From Nocardioides sp. Root190 (GTDB lineage Bacteria > Actinomycetota > Actinomycetes > Propionibacteriales > Nocardioidaceae): a DNA stretch of 64,000 nucleotides. This document shows, piece after piece, positions 1 to 7,966 of this stretch. Under the pieces are notes generated by a model. That model was not told the origin of the DNA. It made no database searches and saw only the letters and a list, made by a program, of their open reading frames with translations. How positions within the stretch are numbered: the stretch's first letter is position 1; each line of letters starts with the position of its first letter. Where the stretch lies: assembly GCF_001428565.1 (NCBI RefSeq), contig NZ_LMIA01000014.1, positions 38,951-102,950 of the forward strand. The letters run 5' to 3'. The position numbers and the translations under genes were made by a program.

Positions 1-272
1 CTCGAGACCTGGTGGGTTGGTGCCGGGTCTTGCCCACAGGTAGGTGGGTGCATCGTGGCCAGGGGTCTCGAGACGGCCGCGGGCGGCCTCCTCGACCAAC
101 GGGTGAGGGGTGTCCGTTGGTCGAGGAGGTCGCGCAGCGACCGTCTCGAGACCTGGCGGGTTGGTGCCGGGTCTTGTACGGGTAGGTGGGTGCATCGTGG
201 CCAGGGGTCTCGAGACGGCCGCGGGCGGCCTCCTCGACCAACGGGGCCGCGGGCGGCCTCCTCGACCAGCGG
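1..272. repeat. REP-like imperfect direct and inverted repeats
   Basis: Two copies of a roughly 100-bp unit lie at 1-102 and 145-244, differing by a few substitutions and a short indel. A third partial copy (245-272) repeats only the GGCCGCGGGCGGCCTCCTCG end. Between the main copies, 114-152 is the reverse complement of 64-102 with few mismatches, so 64-152 can fold into a long hairpin of about 39 bp per arm. The motif pairs GGTCTCGAGACGG with CCTCCTCGACCA. It looks like a mobile intergenic palindrome of the REP/BIME kind. No coding potential is convincing here. From 273 to 396 I see only the leader of the next gene. Confidence 0.8.
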
Positions 273-408
273 CGGTGACGGCGTACGCGTACGCGCCGCT
301 CGCCAGTCCTGCGCACCTTTGCGCGTGAGCGCGGACGCGCGACGGGGCTGCGAATTCCTACCTTCGAGACATCGGCGGAACCACCGCCCGCACCCGAAGG
401 AGATCGTC

Positions 409-774
409 ATGTCGAACAAGGCAGTAGTCAGCCTGGCCACCGGGATGGAGGACCCCGAGCGGGTCACCGTCGCGTTCCTCGTCGCGCTCGGCGCGGCCGA
501 GCAGGGCCGGCCCACCTTGATGTTCCTGACCAAGGAGGCCGTCCGGCTCGCCGTCCCCGGCGTCGGCGTCGGGAAGGCCTGTGAGGGGTGTCCGCCGCTG
601 CCCGAGCTGCTCGCCCGCTACGAGGCCGCGGGCGGGAAGTACCTCGTGTGCCCCCTGTGCTTCAACGCCAAGGCGCTCGACCCGGAGAACCTGATCGGGA
701 GCGCCGAGATCGGCGGGACGATCCCGATGTGGCAGTGGATCGGTGACGAGGGCGCGACCAGCTTCAGCTACTGA
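409..774 (+). CDS. DsrE-family protein
   Basis: A protein of 121 residues with the small alpha/beta fold typical of DsrE/DsrF-like proteins, which in characterised members carry sulfur on cysteines or act as peroxiredoxin-like oligomers. It starts MSNKAVVSLATG, has a CEGCPPL motif near residue 60 and a CPLC motif near residue 84; these pairs are candidate sulfur-binding or redox cysteines. The ATG at 409 is preceded by AAGGAG at 397-402; the longer upstream frame lies in the repeats and was not used. Its stop overlaps the end of the convergent hydroxyacid dehydrogenase by 7 bp. The substrate cannot be read from sequence, but the adjacent SAM-controlled desulfurase-like gene makes a sulfur role plausible. 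Confidence 0.8.
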   Translation: MSNKAVVSLATGMEDPERVTVAFLVALGAAEQGRPTLMFLTKEAVRLAVPGVGVGKACEGCPPLPELLARYEAAGGKYLVCPLCFNAKALDPENLIGSAEIGGTIPMWQWIGDEGATSFSY

Positions 775-1727
775 TCGCGCGACATCTCGGGGATCGGCGT
801 GAGCAACGGCTCCCCGGCCAGCCAGGCCGCGAGGTTGTCGAGGGTGAGGGTCCGCATCGCGGCCCGGGTCTCCTCGGTGGCGGAGCCGACGTGGGGGAGG
901 AGCACCACGTTGTCGAGCGCGACCAGCGCCTTCGGCACGTGGGGCTCGTCCGCGAAGACGTCCAGCCCCGCGGCGCCCAGGCGTGCATCGGTGAGTGCCG
1001 CGAGGAGGGCGTCCTCGTCGACGACGGAGCCACGCGCGACGTTGACCAGGACGCCGTCCGGGCCGAGCGCGTCCAGCACCGGCCGGTCGACGAGCCCTGC
1101 TGTGGCCGGGCCTCCCGGCACGATCACGATCAGGTTGTCGACGGCGTCGGCGAGCCCGACCGCGGTCTGGTGGTAGGCGTAGGGGACACCGGGCACCTCG
1201 TGGCGGCTGTGATAGCTGACCTCGCAGCCGAGTGCCTCGAGCAGACCCGCGATGGTGCGCCCGATCCGGCCGAGTCCGAGGACGCCGACCTGGCTGCCGG
1301 AGACCTGACCGGTCAGCGGGAAGGACCCGTCCGCCCAGTGTCCGTCGCGGATGAAGCGGTCCGCGGCGACGAACCTGCGCCGGGTCGCGATCAGCAGCCC
1401 CAGCGCCGTCTCCGCGACCGCGGCGTCGAGGACGTCGGGCGTGTGGCTGACCGCGATCCCGCGGGCGAGGGCGGCGGGCACGTCGATGTTGTCGTAGCCG
1501 ACGCCCTGGTTGGCGATCATGGCGAGGTTCGGCAGTGCGGCGATCAGGTCGGCGTCGACGCGGCCGGAGTTGGAGCAGACGATCGCGACGACCTCGGAGC
1601 CGTGGGCCGTGAGGAAGTCGGCGCGCCCCTCCTCCGGCAGGTCGAGGGCGTCGTACGACGCACCGACAGCGTCGTGCAGCTGCTGGCTGAACGGGGGGAC
1701 CCGGAGGATGGTGCCGGTTCTCGTCAC
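768..1727 (-). CDS. D-isomer-specific 2-hydroxyacid dehydrogenase
   Basis: A 319-residue cytosolic NAD(P)-dependent oxidoreductase that interconverts 2-keto acids and 2-hydroxyacids. The Rossmann dinucleotide motif GLGRIG lies near residue 150. The catalytic triad is visible as Arg in NVARGSVV, Glu in FADEPHVP and His in LLPHVGSA, in the usual order. The start is GTG at 1725-1727. The gene follows the desulfurase-like gene on the same strand with 21 bp between them, so it is probably cotranscribed and under the same SAM riboswitch. The substrate (glyoxylate, hydroxypyruvate or another keto acid) is undetermined. Confidence 0.88.
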   Translation of the reverse strand: MTRTGTILRVPPFSQQLHDAVGASYDALDLPEEGRADFLTAHGSEVVAIVCSNSGRVDADLIAALPNLAMIANQGVGYDNIDVPAALARGIAVSHTPDVLDAAVAETALGLLIATRRRFVAADRFIRDGHWADGSFPLTGQVSGSQVGVLGLGRIGRTIAGLLEALGCEVSYHSRHEVPGVPYAYHQTAVGLADAVDNLIVIVPGGPATAGLVDRPVLDALGPDGVLVNVARGSVVDEDALLAALTDARLGAAGLDVFADEPHVPKALVALDNVVLLPHVGSATEETRAAMRTLTLDNLAAWLAGEPLLTPIPEMSRDQ

Positions 1728-1748
1728 CCCGCCAGCCTAGGACGCGCC

Positions 1749-3086
1749 CTACGAGCCGCAGGCTGAGGTGACGTCGGTGACCGACACCCATGCGGGCAGC
1801 TGGCGCGGGTCCGGGGTGGGCAGGTGGTCGGGGCCGTAGGTCCAGCGCGGGCCGCGGGCGACCAGGTCCTCGATCGCGTCGGCGAGGCGGTCGACGTCGT
1901 CGCTGGAGGAGCCCAGTCCGAGGCTCGCCCGAACGGCCGTGGCACCGCCGGTGAGTCGCCGGAGCAGCGGGTGCGCGCAGAAGCGGCCGTCACGCACGCC
2001 GATCCCGTGCTCGGCGGAGAGGTACTGCGCGACGAGCTCGGCGCAGTGGCCCTCGACGGTGAACGTCGCGAGGGCGAGCACGTCGACCTCCCCGCGCCAC
2101 AGCTGCAGGGTCCGGACCCCGTCGATGGCCTCCAGCCGGCCGATCAGCCGGTCGCGGAGATCCTCGTCGTGGCGCACCAGTGCGCCGTCCGGGAGAGCCG
2201 CGAGCACCTCGCAGGCAGCAGCGAGCGCGACCGCTCCGACGACATTGGGTGTCCCCGCCTCGTGGCGGGCCGGAGCAGCGCCCCACGTCACGGAGTCGGT
2301 GGTGACGTGGGTGACGGCGCCGCCGCCGGCGAGGTACGGGGGAGCGGCGTCGAGCCAGTCGCGACGTCCGACGAGCACGCCGGCGCCGTACGGCGCGAAG
2401 AGCTTGTGGCCCGAGAAGGCGAGGTAGTCGATGCCGAGCTCGGCGACGTGGATCCGGTGGTGGGGCACGAGCTGGGCGCCGTCGACGGCGATCCGGGCGC
2501 CGTGGCGGTGCGCGATCGCGACCAGCTCGGCCAACGGCAGGATCTCGCCGGTCACATTGGAGGCTCCCGTGACCGCCAGCAGCGCGGCGGGGGTCCGGGC
2601 GAGCTCGTGCTCGAGAGCCGCGAGAGTGGCGGCGACGGTGGGATGGGCGGGGACCGTACGGACCCCGTTGGCCCGCCAGGGCAGGAGATTCGCGTGGTGC
2701 TCGATGTCGAGGACGACCACGTCACCGGGCACTGCGCTCGCCAGCAGGTTCAGCGCGTCGGTGGTGTGTCGCACCACCTGGACGACGTCGTCGGGCCGGG
2801 CACCGACGAAGGCGCCGATCGTGCGGCGAGCCGTCTCGTAGGCCGCGGTGCTCACCGCAGAGGCGTACCCCGCGCCGCGGTGCACGCTCGAGTAGTGCGG
2901 AAGGAACTCGGCGACCCGGTCCGCGACCGCTTGGAGCGCGGGCGCGCTGGCGGCGATGTCGAGGTTCGCGTACGGCGTCGTCCCCCCGGTCACGAGGGGG
3001 ACCGGTGCGCCGGCGCCGACCAAGCCGGCGAGTGGGTCGATGCGGCGGGTTCGGCGAGTGCGGTCGGTGCGGGTGCCTGCGGTCAT
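1749..3086 (-). CDS. class V aminotransferase, cysteine desulfurase-like
   Basis: A 445-residue PLP enzyme of the NifS/SufS fold type. The Schiff-base lysine sits in FSGHKLFAPYG, the cofactor aspartate in VDGAQLVPHH, and a candidate catalytic cysteine in GRFCAHPLL near the C-terminus, as in group II desulfurases. Enzymes of this type remove sulfur from cysteine to form a persulfide and alanine. I chose ATG 3086 because it follows GAGGACACTCC. The longer frame would run into the riboswitch. No SufBCD or IscU partner is adjacent, so a role other than Fe-S cluster building is likely. A SAM-IV type riboswitch lies directly upstream. Confidence 0.85.
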   Translation of the reverse strand: MTAGTRTDRTRRTRRIDPLAGLVGAGAPVPLVTGGTTPYANLDIAASAPALQAVADRVAEFLPHYSSVHRGAGYASAVSTAAYETARRTIGAFVGARPDDVVQVVRHTTDALNLLASAVPGDVVVLDIEHHANLLPWRANGVRTVPAHPTVAATLAALEHELARTPAALLAVTGASNVTGEILPLAELVAIAHRHGARIAVDGAQLVPHHRIHVAELGIDYLAFSGHKLFAPYGAGVLVGRRDWLDAAPPYLAGGGAVTHVTTDSVTWGAAPARHEAGTPNVVGAVALAAACEVLAALPDGALVRHDEDLRDRLIGRLEAIDGVRTLQLWRGEVDVLALATFTVEGHCAELVAQYLSAEHGIGVRDGRFCAHPLLRRLTGGATAVRASLGLGSSSDDVDRLADAIEDLVARGPRWTYGPDHLPTPDPRQLPAWVSVTDVTSACGS

Positions 3087-3134
3087 GGAGTGTCCTCGGG
3101 TCGGGGACCCCGTGCCGGAGTCCGCGCTTGCCGA

Positions 3135-3238
3135 CCTGCGGTGCGCAGGAGGCCGTGTCCTCACCCGGGGCACCCCACCGCGGAGGAGGGTTGCCGGCCA
3201 GCAAGCCGGGGCTTCGCACTGGCACTCGTGACAGGGCC
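3135..3238 (-). promoter_or_regulatory. SAM-IV (SAM-I/IV clan) riboswitch
   Basis: Read on the minus strand, this leader contains GAGTGCCAGTGCGAAGCCCC, then CGGCTTGCTGGCCGGCAACC and GGTGGGGTGCCCCGGGTGAG, the conserved core of actinobacterial SAM-IV RNAs. The closing stem pairs GGCC-C-TGTC with GACA-C-GGCC (one C/C mismatch). A downstream hairpin, CCTGCG-CAC-CGCAGG at 3149-3135, matches the extra 3' element of the class. It ends about 50 bases before the ATG of the desulfurase-like gene. By family knowledge, SAM binding should lower expression of the downstream genes. Confidence 0.87.
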
Positions 3239-3273
3239 GAACGCTACCAGATCACTCGACAATGAGCTCCCGG

Positions 3274-4608
3274 TCAGGCGGGACGACCCACCCGCAGCAT
3301 CTCCTCGCGGCTGGCGACCTTGACCCGGGCCCGGCCGGCGGCCTCGCCGAGGGCGACCTCGTGCGCGTCGAGCAGCTCCCACGAGGTGTGCGTCGCCACG
3401 GCGACGTCACGCTCGGCGAAGTAGGCGTCCACGTCCTCGGGGCGACGCGCGGTCGCGGTCGGCACGGTGTCGGCGAGCAGGTGGCCGACGGTCTCGGCCG
3501 CGTCGCTCTTCGTGTGGCCGATCAGGCCGACCGGGCCGCGCTTGATCCAGCCGGTCACGAAGGTGCCGGGGATCGGGGTGCCATCCAGGTCGAGCACCCG
3601 GCCGCCGTCGTTCGGGATGACCGCGGCGCGGTCGTCGAAGGGGAGGCCCGGGAGGGCGGTGCTGCGGTAGCCGACGGCGCGGTAGACGCCCTGCACGTCC
3701 CAGTCGGTGAACTCGCCGGTGCCCACGACGTTGCCGTCGGCCTCGGGCGAGTGGGTGCGCTCGGTGCGCAGGCCGGTGACCCTGCCGTCGGCACCGGTGA
3801 TCTCGACCGGCGCCTCGGCGAAGTGCAGGTGGATCCGGTGGTCCTTGCCCACCGGGTCGGCACCGACCCAGCTGGTCAGGGTGTTGAGCACCATCTTCTG
3901 CGCCTTGTGCTGCGCGATGTGCTCCATGCCGTGCTCGTCCACGTCGAAGCCCTCCGGGTGCACGATCACCTCGACGTTGGGCGAGTGGTTGAGCTCTCGC
4001 AGCTCCAGCGGCGAGAACTTCGCGTACGCCGGGCCGCGGCGGGCGAAGACGTGCACGTCGGTGATCGTCTTGGCCTGCAGGCCCTCGTGCACGTGGGCGG
4101 GAATGTCGGTCACCAGCATCTCGTCGCCGGTCTTGGCGAGGACCCGGGCGACGTCGAGCGCCACGTTGCCGACGCCCACGACGGCCACGCTGGTCGCGTC
4201 GAGGGGCCAGGTGGTGGGGGCGTCGGGGTGGGCGTCGTACCAGGACACGAAGTCGGCGGCGCCGTACGACAGCTCCTCGCCGGGGATGCCGAGATCGCGG
4301 TCGGCCATCGCGCCGGTCGAGATCACGACGGCGTCGTAGAACTCGCGGAGGTCCTCGAGCTTCACGTCGACGCCGTACTCGACGTTGCCGAGGAAGCGGA
4401 CCTCGGGCTTCTCCAGCACGCGGTGGAGCGCCTTGATGATCTCCTTGATGCGGGGGTGGTCCGGAGCGACGCCGTACCGAACGAGCCCGAAGGGCGCCGG
4501 CAGGCGCTCGAGGATGTCGACGGAGACGTCGACGTCCGACTTGGTCAGGATGTCGGCCGCGTAGATGCCAGCCGGTCCGCCGCCCACGATCGCAACACGA
4601 AGAGTCAT
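3274..4608 (-). CDS. fprA: ferredoxin/adrenodoxin--NADP+ reductase (FprA-like)
   Basis: A 444-residue FAD flavoprotein close in length and motifs to mycobacterial FprA (about 456 residues). It moves electrons between NADPH and ferredoxins serving cytochromes P450 or other redox enzymes. The FAD motif GGGPAGIYAA lies at residues 8-17, followed by PAPFGLVRYGVAPDHP, typical of the family. A second dinucleotide site is GVGNVALDVARV near residue 150, and GWIKRGPVGLIGHTK near the C-terminus is the conserved FAD-pyrophosphate segment. The start is ATG 4608. It is divergent from the LysR gene with 76 bp between, and its stop lies 36 bp before the riboswitch of the next operon. Confidence 0.9.
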   Translation of the reverse strand: MTLRVAIVGGGPAGIYAADILTKSDVDVSVDILERLPAPFGLVRYGVAPDHPRIKEIIKALHRVLEKPEVRFLGNVEYGVDVKLEDLREFYDAVVISTGAMADRDLGIPGEELSYGAADFVSWYDAHPDAPTTWPLDATSVAVVGVGNVALDVARVLAKTGDEMLVTDIPAHVHEGLQAKTITDVHVFARRGPAYAKFSPLELRELNHSPNVEVIVHPEGFDVDEHGMEHIAQHKAQKMVLNTLTSWVGADPVGKDHRIHLHFAEAPVEITGADGRVTGLRTERTHSPEADGNVVGTGEFTDWDVQGVYRAVGYRSTALPGLPFDDRAAVIPNDGGRVLDLDGTPIPGTFVTGWIKRGPVGLIGHTKSDAAETVGHLLADTVPTATARRPEDVDAYFAERDVAVATHTSWELLDAHEVALGEAAGRARVKVASREEMLRVGRPA

Positions 4609-4661
4609 GGTGCAGAGTCTGCTGATCCACGGCGTCTCACAGAACGAGGTTGTGGTTGGGT

Positions 4662-4684
4662 GCTCACAAGATAGGCTTGTGAGC
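4662..4684. promoter_or_regulatory. perfect 9-5-9 inverted repeat, likely LysR operator
   Basis: GCTCACAAG and CTTGTGAGC flank the 5-bp centre ATAGG, and the ATG of the LysR gene follows immediately at 4685. The centre provides a plausible -10 element (TAGGCT), so the transcript may start at or near the ATG without a leader. LysR proteins commonly bind such dyads to regulate themselves and the divergent gene, here the ferredoxin reductase. Confidence 0.65.
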
Positions 4685-5611
4685 ATGTTGGGTCCGTACG
4701 TCCCGGATCTCCGGGCTCTCGAGCTGCTCGTCGTCGTGTCCCGCACCGGCAGCCTGGGGGCTGCGGCGAGCGAGCTCGGCATCTCCCAGCAGGCCGCGTC
4801 GTCGCGGGTACGGACCATGGAGTCGCTCGTCGGTGAGCCGCTGGTGGCGCGGAGCAAGCGCGGCTCGGAGCTCACCCCGACCGGCGAGCTCGTCGTGCAG
4901 TGGGCGGATCGGGTGCTCGATGCCGCCCAGGAGCTGGATGCCGGCATCGCTTCGATCCGTTCGGACCGCCGCGGCCACCTGACCATCGCCGCCAGTCTGA
5001 CGATCGCGGAGCACCTGCTGCCCGGGTGGCTGGTCGGACTCCGTGCCCAGCAGGCCCAGCTGGGACAGCAACCCACCGAGATCCGGATGACGGCGACCAA
5101 CACCGAGCGCGTGACCGAGCTGGTCACCTCCGGGGAGGTGGCGCTGGGCTTCGTCGAGGGACCGGATGCCCCCAAGGGACTGCGCCGTCGTCTGGTCGGC
5201 ACCGATGAGCTCGTGGTGGTCGTCGGCCCCACCCACCCCTGGGCGTCCCGCCCGCGCCGTCGGGTCACCGCCGCCACGTTGGCGGCCACGCCCCTCGTCG
5301 TACGGGAGGCCGGGTCGGGGACCAGGACCGTCCTGGAGCGGGCTCTCGCCGACATGCCGCAACCTCCGCCGATGCTGGAGCTGTCCAGCACGGCCTCGGT
5401 GCGCGCCGCCGTCGCAGCGGGGGCAGGTCCGGCTGCTGTCGGCGCCCACGCCGTCCGCGACGACCTCGCCACTGGCCGTCTGGTGCGGATCACCGTGGCC
5501 GGTCTGGACCTGACCCGCCGGCTGCACGCAGTGTGGCTCGGTGGCCCGCAACCCGCAGAGGGCCCCGCCCGCGAGCTCGTCGCCTGGGCCGCGCGGGGTG
5601 CGCGCGGCTGA
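4685..5611 (+). CDS. LysR-family transcriptional regulator
   Basis: A 308-residue protein of normal LysR length. The winged helix-turn-helix is at residues 8-65 (LELLVVVSRTGSLGAAASEL, then QQAASSRVRTMESLVG). A type 2 periplasmic-binding-like effector domain covers roughly residues 93-300. I chose the ATG at 4685, not the upstream in-frame start, because the domain begins right after it and a perfect operator-like dyad ends at 4684. The divergent neighbour is the ferredoxin reductase and the convergent neighbour is phenylalanine hydroxylase. The effector is unknown. Confidence 0.9.
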   Translation: MLGPYVPDLRALELLVVVSRTGSLGAAASELGISQQAASSRVRTMESLVGEPLVARSKRGSELTPTGELVVQWADRVLDAAQELDAGIASIRSDRRGHLTIAASLTIAEHLLPGWLVGLRAQQAQLGQQPTEIRMTATNTERVTELVTSGEVALGFVEGPDAPKGLRRRLVGTDELVVVVGPTHPWASRPRRRVTAATLAATPLVVREAGSGTRTVLERALADMPQPPPMLELSSTASVRAAVAAGAGPAAVGAHAVRDDLATGRLVRITVAGLDLTRRLHAVWLGGPQPAEGPARELVAWAARGARG

Positions 5612-5633
5612 GCGGCCCACCGACCGCGGGACC

Positions 5634-6530
5634 TCAGGTGTGGGCGGGGTGGCGCGCCGAGAGCCGGGCGATCGAGTCGTCGGTGCAGTCGGCCCAGAAG
5701 CCGCCGATCACGTCCTCGATCTGGGTGAAGGAGTCCGCGACGTAGAGGACGTCCTGGTAGTCGGTGATGTCGTAGACCTGACTGCCCATCTCGCCGATGT
5801 CGAGGGGGCGGATGGTCATCCCGCGGAACGCCTCGATCTCGCCGGGGGAGGAGAGGATGCCGGCGCCGTACGCCTTGAGGTCGCCTGCTTCCCAGAGGAT
5901 CCCGAACTCGAGGGTGAACCAGAAGACCTTGCTGATGAACTCCAGCGCCTCGGTGGTGCGGACCCGGCGAGAGGCCTGGCCGGCGAGCTCGTAGAGGGCC
6001 GTGAAGCGCGGGTTGGCGAGGGTGTTTCCGTGGCCGACGACCTCGTGGAGGACGTCCGGCTCGGGGGTGTAGAGCGGCACGGAGTGGTGGCGGACGTACT
6101 GCGTCGACCAGAAGCCCTTGTCGGCGAGCGAGCCGTAGAAGTCGCGGAGCGGCACGAGGCCGGCGGCGGGCTGGTAGCGGTAGCCGGTCAGGGGGCGCAG
6201 CCACTCGCTGACCTCGGCCAGCTGCGGGATGTGGTCGATCGGCAGCTCGAGGGACTCCTTGCCGTCGAGGAACTCGCGGCAGGCGTGGGCGCGGTGCTTG
6301 GTCACCAGCGCCTCGCTGACCACGCGCCACACGCGGTGCTCGGCATCGGTGTACTCCGCGAGCGGAGCCGGCGTGCCGGGCCGCCAGTTGCTCGCGAGGG
6401 TGGCGAGGGCGTCGCGCCGGGCGCGGTACGCCGGGTCGGCGAAGCCTGGGTGGTCGTCGCCCAGGTGCACCTTGAGGGATCCGTCCTCGTCGGCGGTGAC
6501 CGGGGCGAAGTGCTGCGCTTCCTCGAACAT
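5634..6530 (-). CDS. phhA: phenylalanine 4-monooxygenase
   Basis: A 298-residue single-domain aromatic amino acid hydroxylase, the usual length of bacterial enzymes that convert phenylalanine to tyrosine with tetrahydropterin and O2. The non-haem iron ligands are visible as H162 and H167 in HEVVGH and E208 in FTLEFG. The conserved SADKGFWSTQYVRH-like region and PEPDVLHEV precede them. The start is the ATG at 6530; longer frames upstream enter the divergent promoter region. No pterin carbinolamine dehydratase gene is adjacent. The divergent Lrp/AsnC gene is a likely regulator, typical for phenylalanine catabolism loci. Confidence 0.93.
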   Translation of the reverse strand: MFEEAQHFAPVTADEDGSLKVHLGDDHPGFADPAYRARRDALATLASNWRPGTPAPLAEYTDAEHRVWRVVSEALVTKHRAHACREFLDGKESLELPIDHIPQLAEVSEWLRPLTGYRYQPAAGLVPLRDFYGSLADKGFWSTQYVRHHSVPLYTPEPDVLHEVVGHGNTLANPRFTALYELAGQASRRVRTTEALEFISKVFWFTLEFGILWEAGDLKAYGAGILSSPGEIEAFRGMTIRPLDIGEMGSQVYDITDYQDVLYVADSFTQIEDVIGGFWADCTDDSIARLSARHPAHT

Positions 6531-6548
6531 GGCCCAAGTCTGTGATCT

Positions 6549-6595
6549 GGTCCACCGAATTGCCAGCATCCTCAGACGAATGGCTCCGGTGGACC
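6549..6595. promoter_or_regulatory. widely spaced dyad between phhA and the Lrp gene
   Basis: GGTCCACCG at 6549-6557 and CGGTGGACC at 6587-6595 form a perfect 9-bp inverted repeat with centres 38 bp apart, close to a whole number of helical turns. GCCA and TGGC lie inside it. Lrp/AsnC proteins bind such phased dyads as octamers, so this is a good candidate operator controlling both divergent genes. Confidence 0.6.
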
Positions 6596-6620
6596 CGACC
6601 TGAGTGGCAGACTGTCCGAC

Positions 6621-7052
6621 ATGGATGCGACCGACCGTGCAATTCTGGACGTCCTGCGCACCGATGCCCGGACCTCGATCCGGGACGTCGCCACCCAGGT
6701 CGGAGTCAGCCGGGCGAGTGCCTACGCGCGGGTGAAGCGGATGACCGACGCCAAGGTGATCCGCAGGTTCACCATCGACGTCGACCACGTCGCGCTGGGG
6801 CTCGGGCTGGCGGCGTACGTCCACGTCCGGACCAAGCAGAACTCGTGGAAGTCATTCCGCAAGAAGGTCTGGGAGCTGGAGGAGGCTGCGCACGTCGCCC
6901 TCGTCACCGGCGACTTCGACTGCGTGATCCTGGTGCGGGCCCGCGACGCCGACCACCTGCGCGAGCTCGTGCTGGAGCGGATCCAGTCGTTGCCCGAGGT
7001 CGTCGCGACCCAGACGGTGCTGGTGTTCGAGGAGCACGTCGGTCCGTCCTGA
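6621..7052 (+). CDS. Lrp/AsnC-family transcriptional regulator
   Basis: A 143-residue feast/famine regulator of standard length. It starts MDATDRAILDVLRTDARTSI, the conserved AsnC-type helix-turn-helix, with the recognition helix in GVSRASAYARVKRM. The RAM/effector domain covers about residues 65-143 and contains TGDFDCVILVRARD, matching the family GxxD pattern that binds amino acids. It lies divergent to phhA with 90 bp between them, so it probably senses phenylalanine or a related amino acid and controls phhA. The downstream SDR has its own promoter. Confidence 0.92.
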   Translation: MDATDRAILDVLRTDARTSIRDVATQVGVSRASAYARVKRMTDAKVIRRFTIDVDHVALGLGLAAYVHVRTKQNSWKSFRKKVWELEEAAHVALVTGDFDCVILVRARDADHLRELVLERIQSLPEVVATQTVLVFEEHVGPS

Positions 7053-7069
7053 GACCTGCGGCGCGCACG

Positions 7070-7087
7070 ACTGGAACAGGTTCTAGT
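7070..7087 (+). promoter_or_regulatory. KstR-like operator with overlapping leaderless promoter
   Basis: ACTGGAAC-AG-GTTCTAGT is a near-perfect inverted repeat (one mismatch) and 7072-7085 satisfies TnnAACnnGTTnnA, the published KstR site of mycobacterial sterol catabolism. TTCTAGT can serve as the -10 region for a transcript starting at the GTG near 7097. The 22 bases at 7074-7095 recur exactly at 61457-61478. Confidence 0.55.
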
Positions 7088-7096
7088 GTGGCGTCC

Positions 7097-7909
7097 GTGG
7101 ACAGACTCGACGGACGTGTTGCTGTGGTGACCGGTGCGGGCAGCGGCATCGGTCGGGTGACGGCGCGCCGGTTGGCGGCGAAGGGCTGCGACGTCGCGCT
7201 CGTCGACCTCCGACCCGACGGGCTCGAGGAGACGGCACGGCTGGTCCGCGCCGAGGGGCGCCTGGCAAGCACCCACCTCGCCGACGTGTCGGACGCCGAG
7301 CGGATGGCTGCCCTGCCCGAGGAGGTGCTCGCCCTCCACGATGCCGTGCACGTCCTGGTCAACAACGCCGGAGTGACCTCGGTCGGTCCCTTCGCCGACG
7401 AGCGGCTCGAGGACATCCGTCTCCTGGTCGACGTCAACATCTGGGGCGTCGTTCACGGGTGCCGCACCTTCCTCCCCGTGCTGCGCGAGCAGGAGGAGGC
7501 CCACATCGTCAACGTGTCCAGCATCGCCGGGCTGCTCGGACTGCCGCACACGGCGACGTACGCGCTCACCAAGGGCGCGGTGAAGGCGTTCTCGGAGGCC
7601 TTGCGTGGCGAGCTCGCGGGGACCACGGTCGGTGTCAGCGTTATCTACCCCGGCACCCACCGCACCGCGATCGCCGCCACCGCGCGAGGCTCCGACGGCG
7701 CCCGCGTCGCGAAGCTGTCCCAGGGCCGGCTGGGCGTGCTGATGCCGCCGCCCTCGCTCGTCGCCCGCCGGATCGTCAAGGCGATCGAGAAGGACCAGGC
7801 CCGCGCCGTCGTCGGACCCGACGCCCGCGTGATCGACCTGGCCTCCCGGATCGCTCCCGGCCGCACCCGGTTGATCGGTCGGGTCACCGGGAGGCTGTCG
7901 GGTCACTGA
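7097..7909 (+). CDS. SDR-family oxidoreductase
   Basis: A classical short-chain dehydrogenase of 270 residues. The NAD(P) motif TGAGSGIG is near residue 12, NNAG near residue 90, the catalytic Ser lies in NVSSIAG, and YALTKGA supplies the Tyr and Lys (YxxxK). The start is probably GTG 7097, which gives the usual SDR opening (VDRLDGRVAVVTGAG). An in-frame GTG at 7088 is the alternative. A KstR-like site overlaps its promoter, suggesting control by a sterol/lipid-responsive TetR regulator. The exact substrate is unknown; the long C-terminal tail with RIVKAIEKDQARAVVGPD is common in lipid-active members. Confidence 0.88.
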   Translation: MDRLDGRVAVVTGAGSGIGRVTARRLAAKGCDVALVDLRPDGLEETARLVRAEGRLASTHLADVSDAERMAALPEEVLALHDAVHVLVNNAGVTSVGPFADERLEDIRLLVDVNIWGVVHGCRTFLPVLREQEEAHIVNVSSIAGLLGLPHTATYALTKGAVKAFSEALRGELAGTTVGVSVIYPGTHRTAIAATARGSDGARVAKLSQGRLGVLMPPPSLVARRIVKAIEKDQARAVVGPDARVIDLASRIAPGRTRLIGRVTGRLSGH

Positions 7910-7933
7910 GGCGGGCGTTCGCGGCACCATCGT

Positions 7934-7952
7934 GACGACGGCCACCGTCGTC
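7934..7952. terminator. hairpin between convergent genes
   Basis: GACGACGG-CCA-CCGTCGTC forms a perfect 8-bp stem with a 3-base loop between the convergent SDR and PHA-synthase-like genes. It lacks a U-tract, as is usual for actinobacterial terminators, and could act on both strands. Confidence 0.5.
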
Positions 7953-7966
7953 CGTGGAGTGGCGGC

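Noticed and set aside
3274-6642. 1122-codon minus-strand frame across fprA, LysR and phhA
   Set aside because: Only the 3274-4608 part has family motifs; the rest lies opposite LysR and in the wrong frame of phhA.
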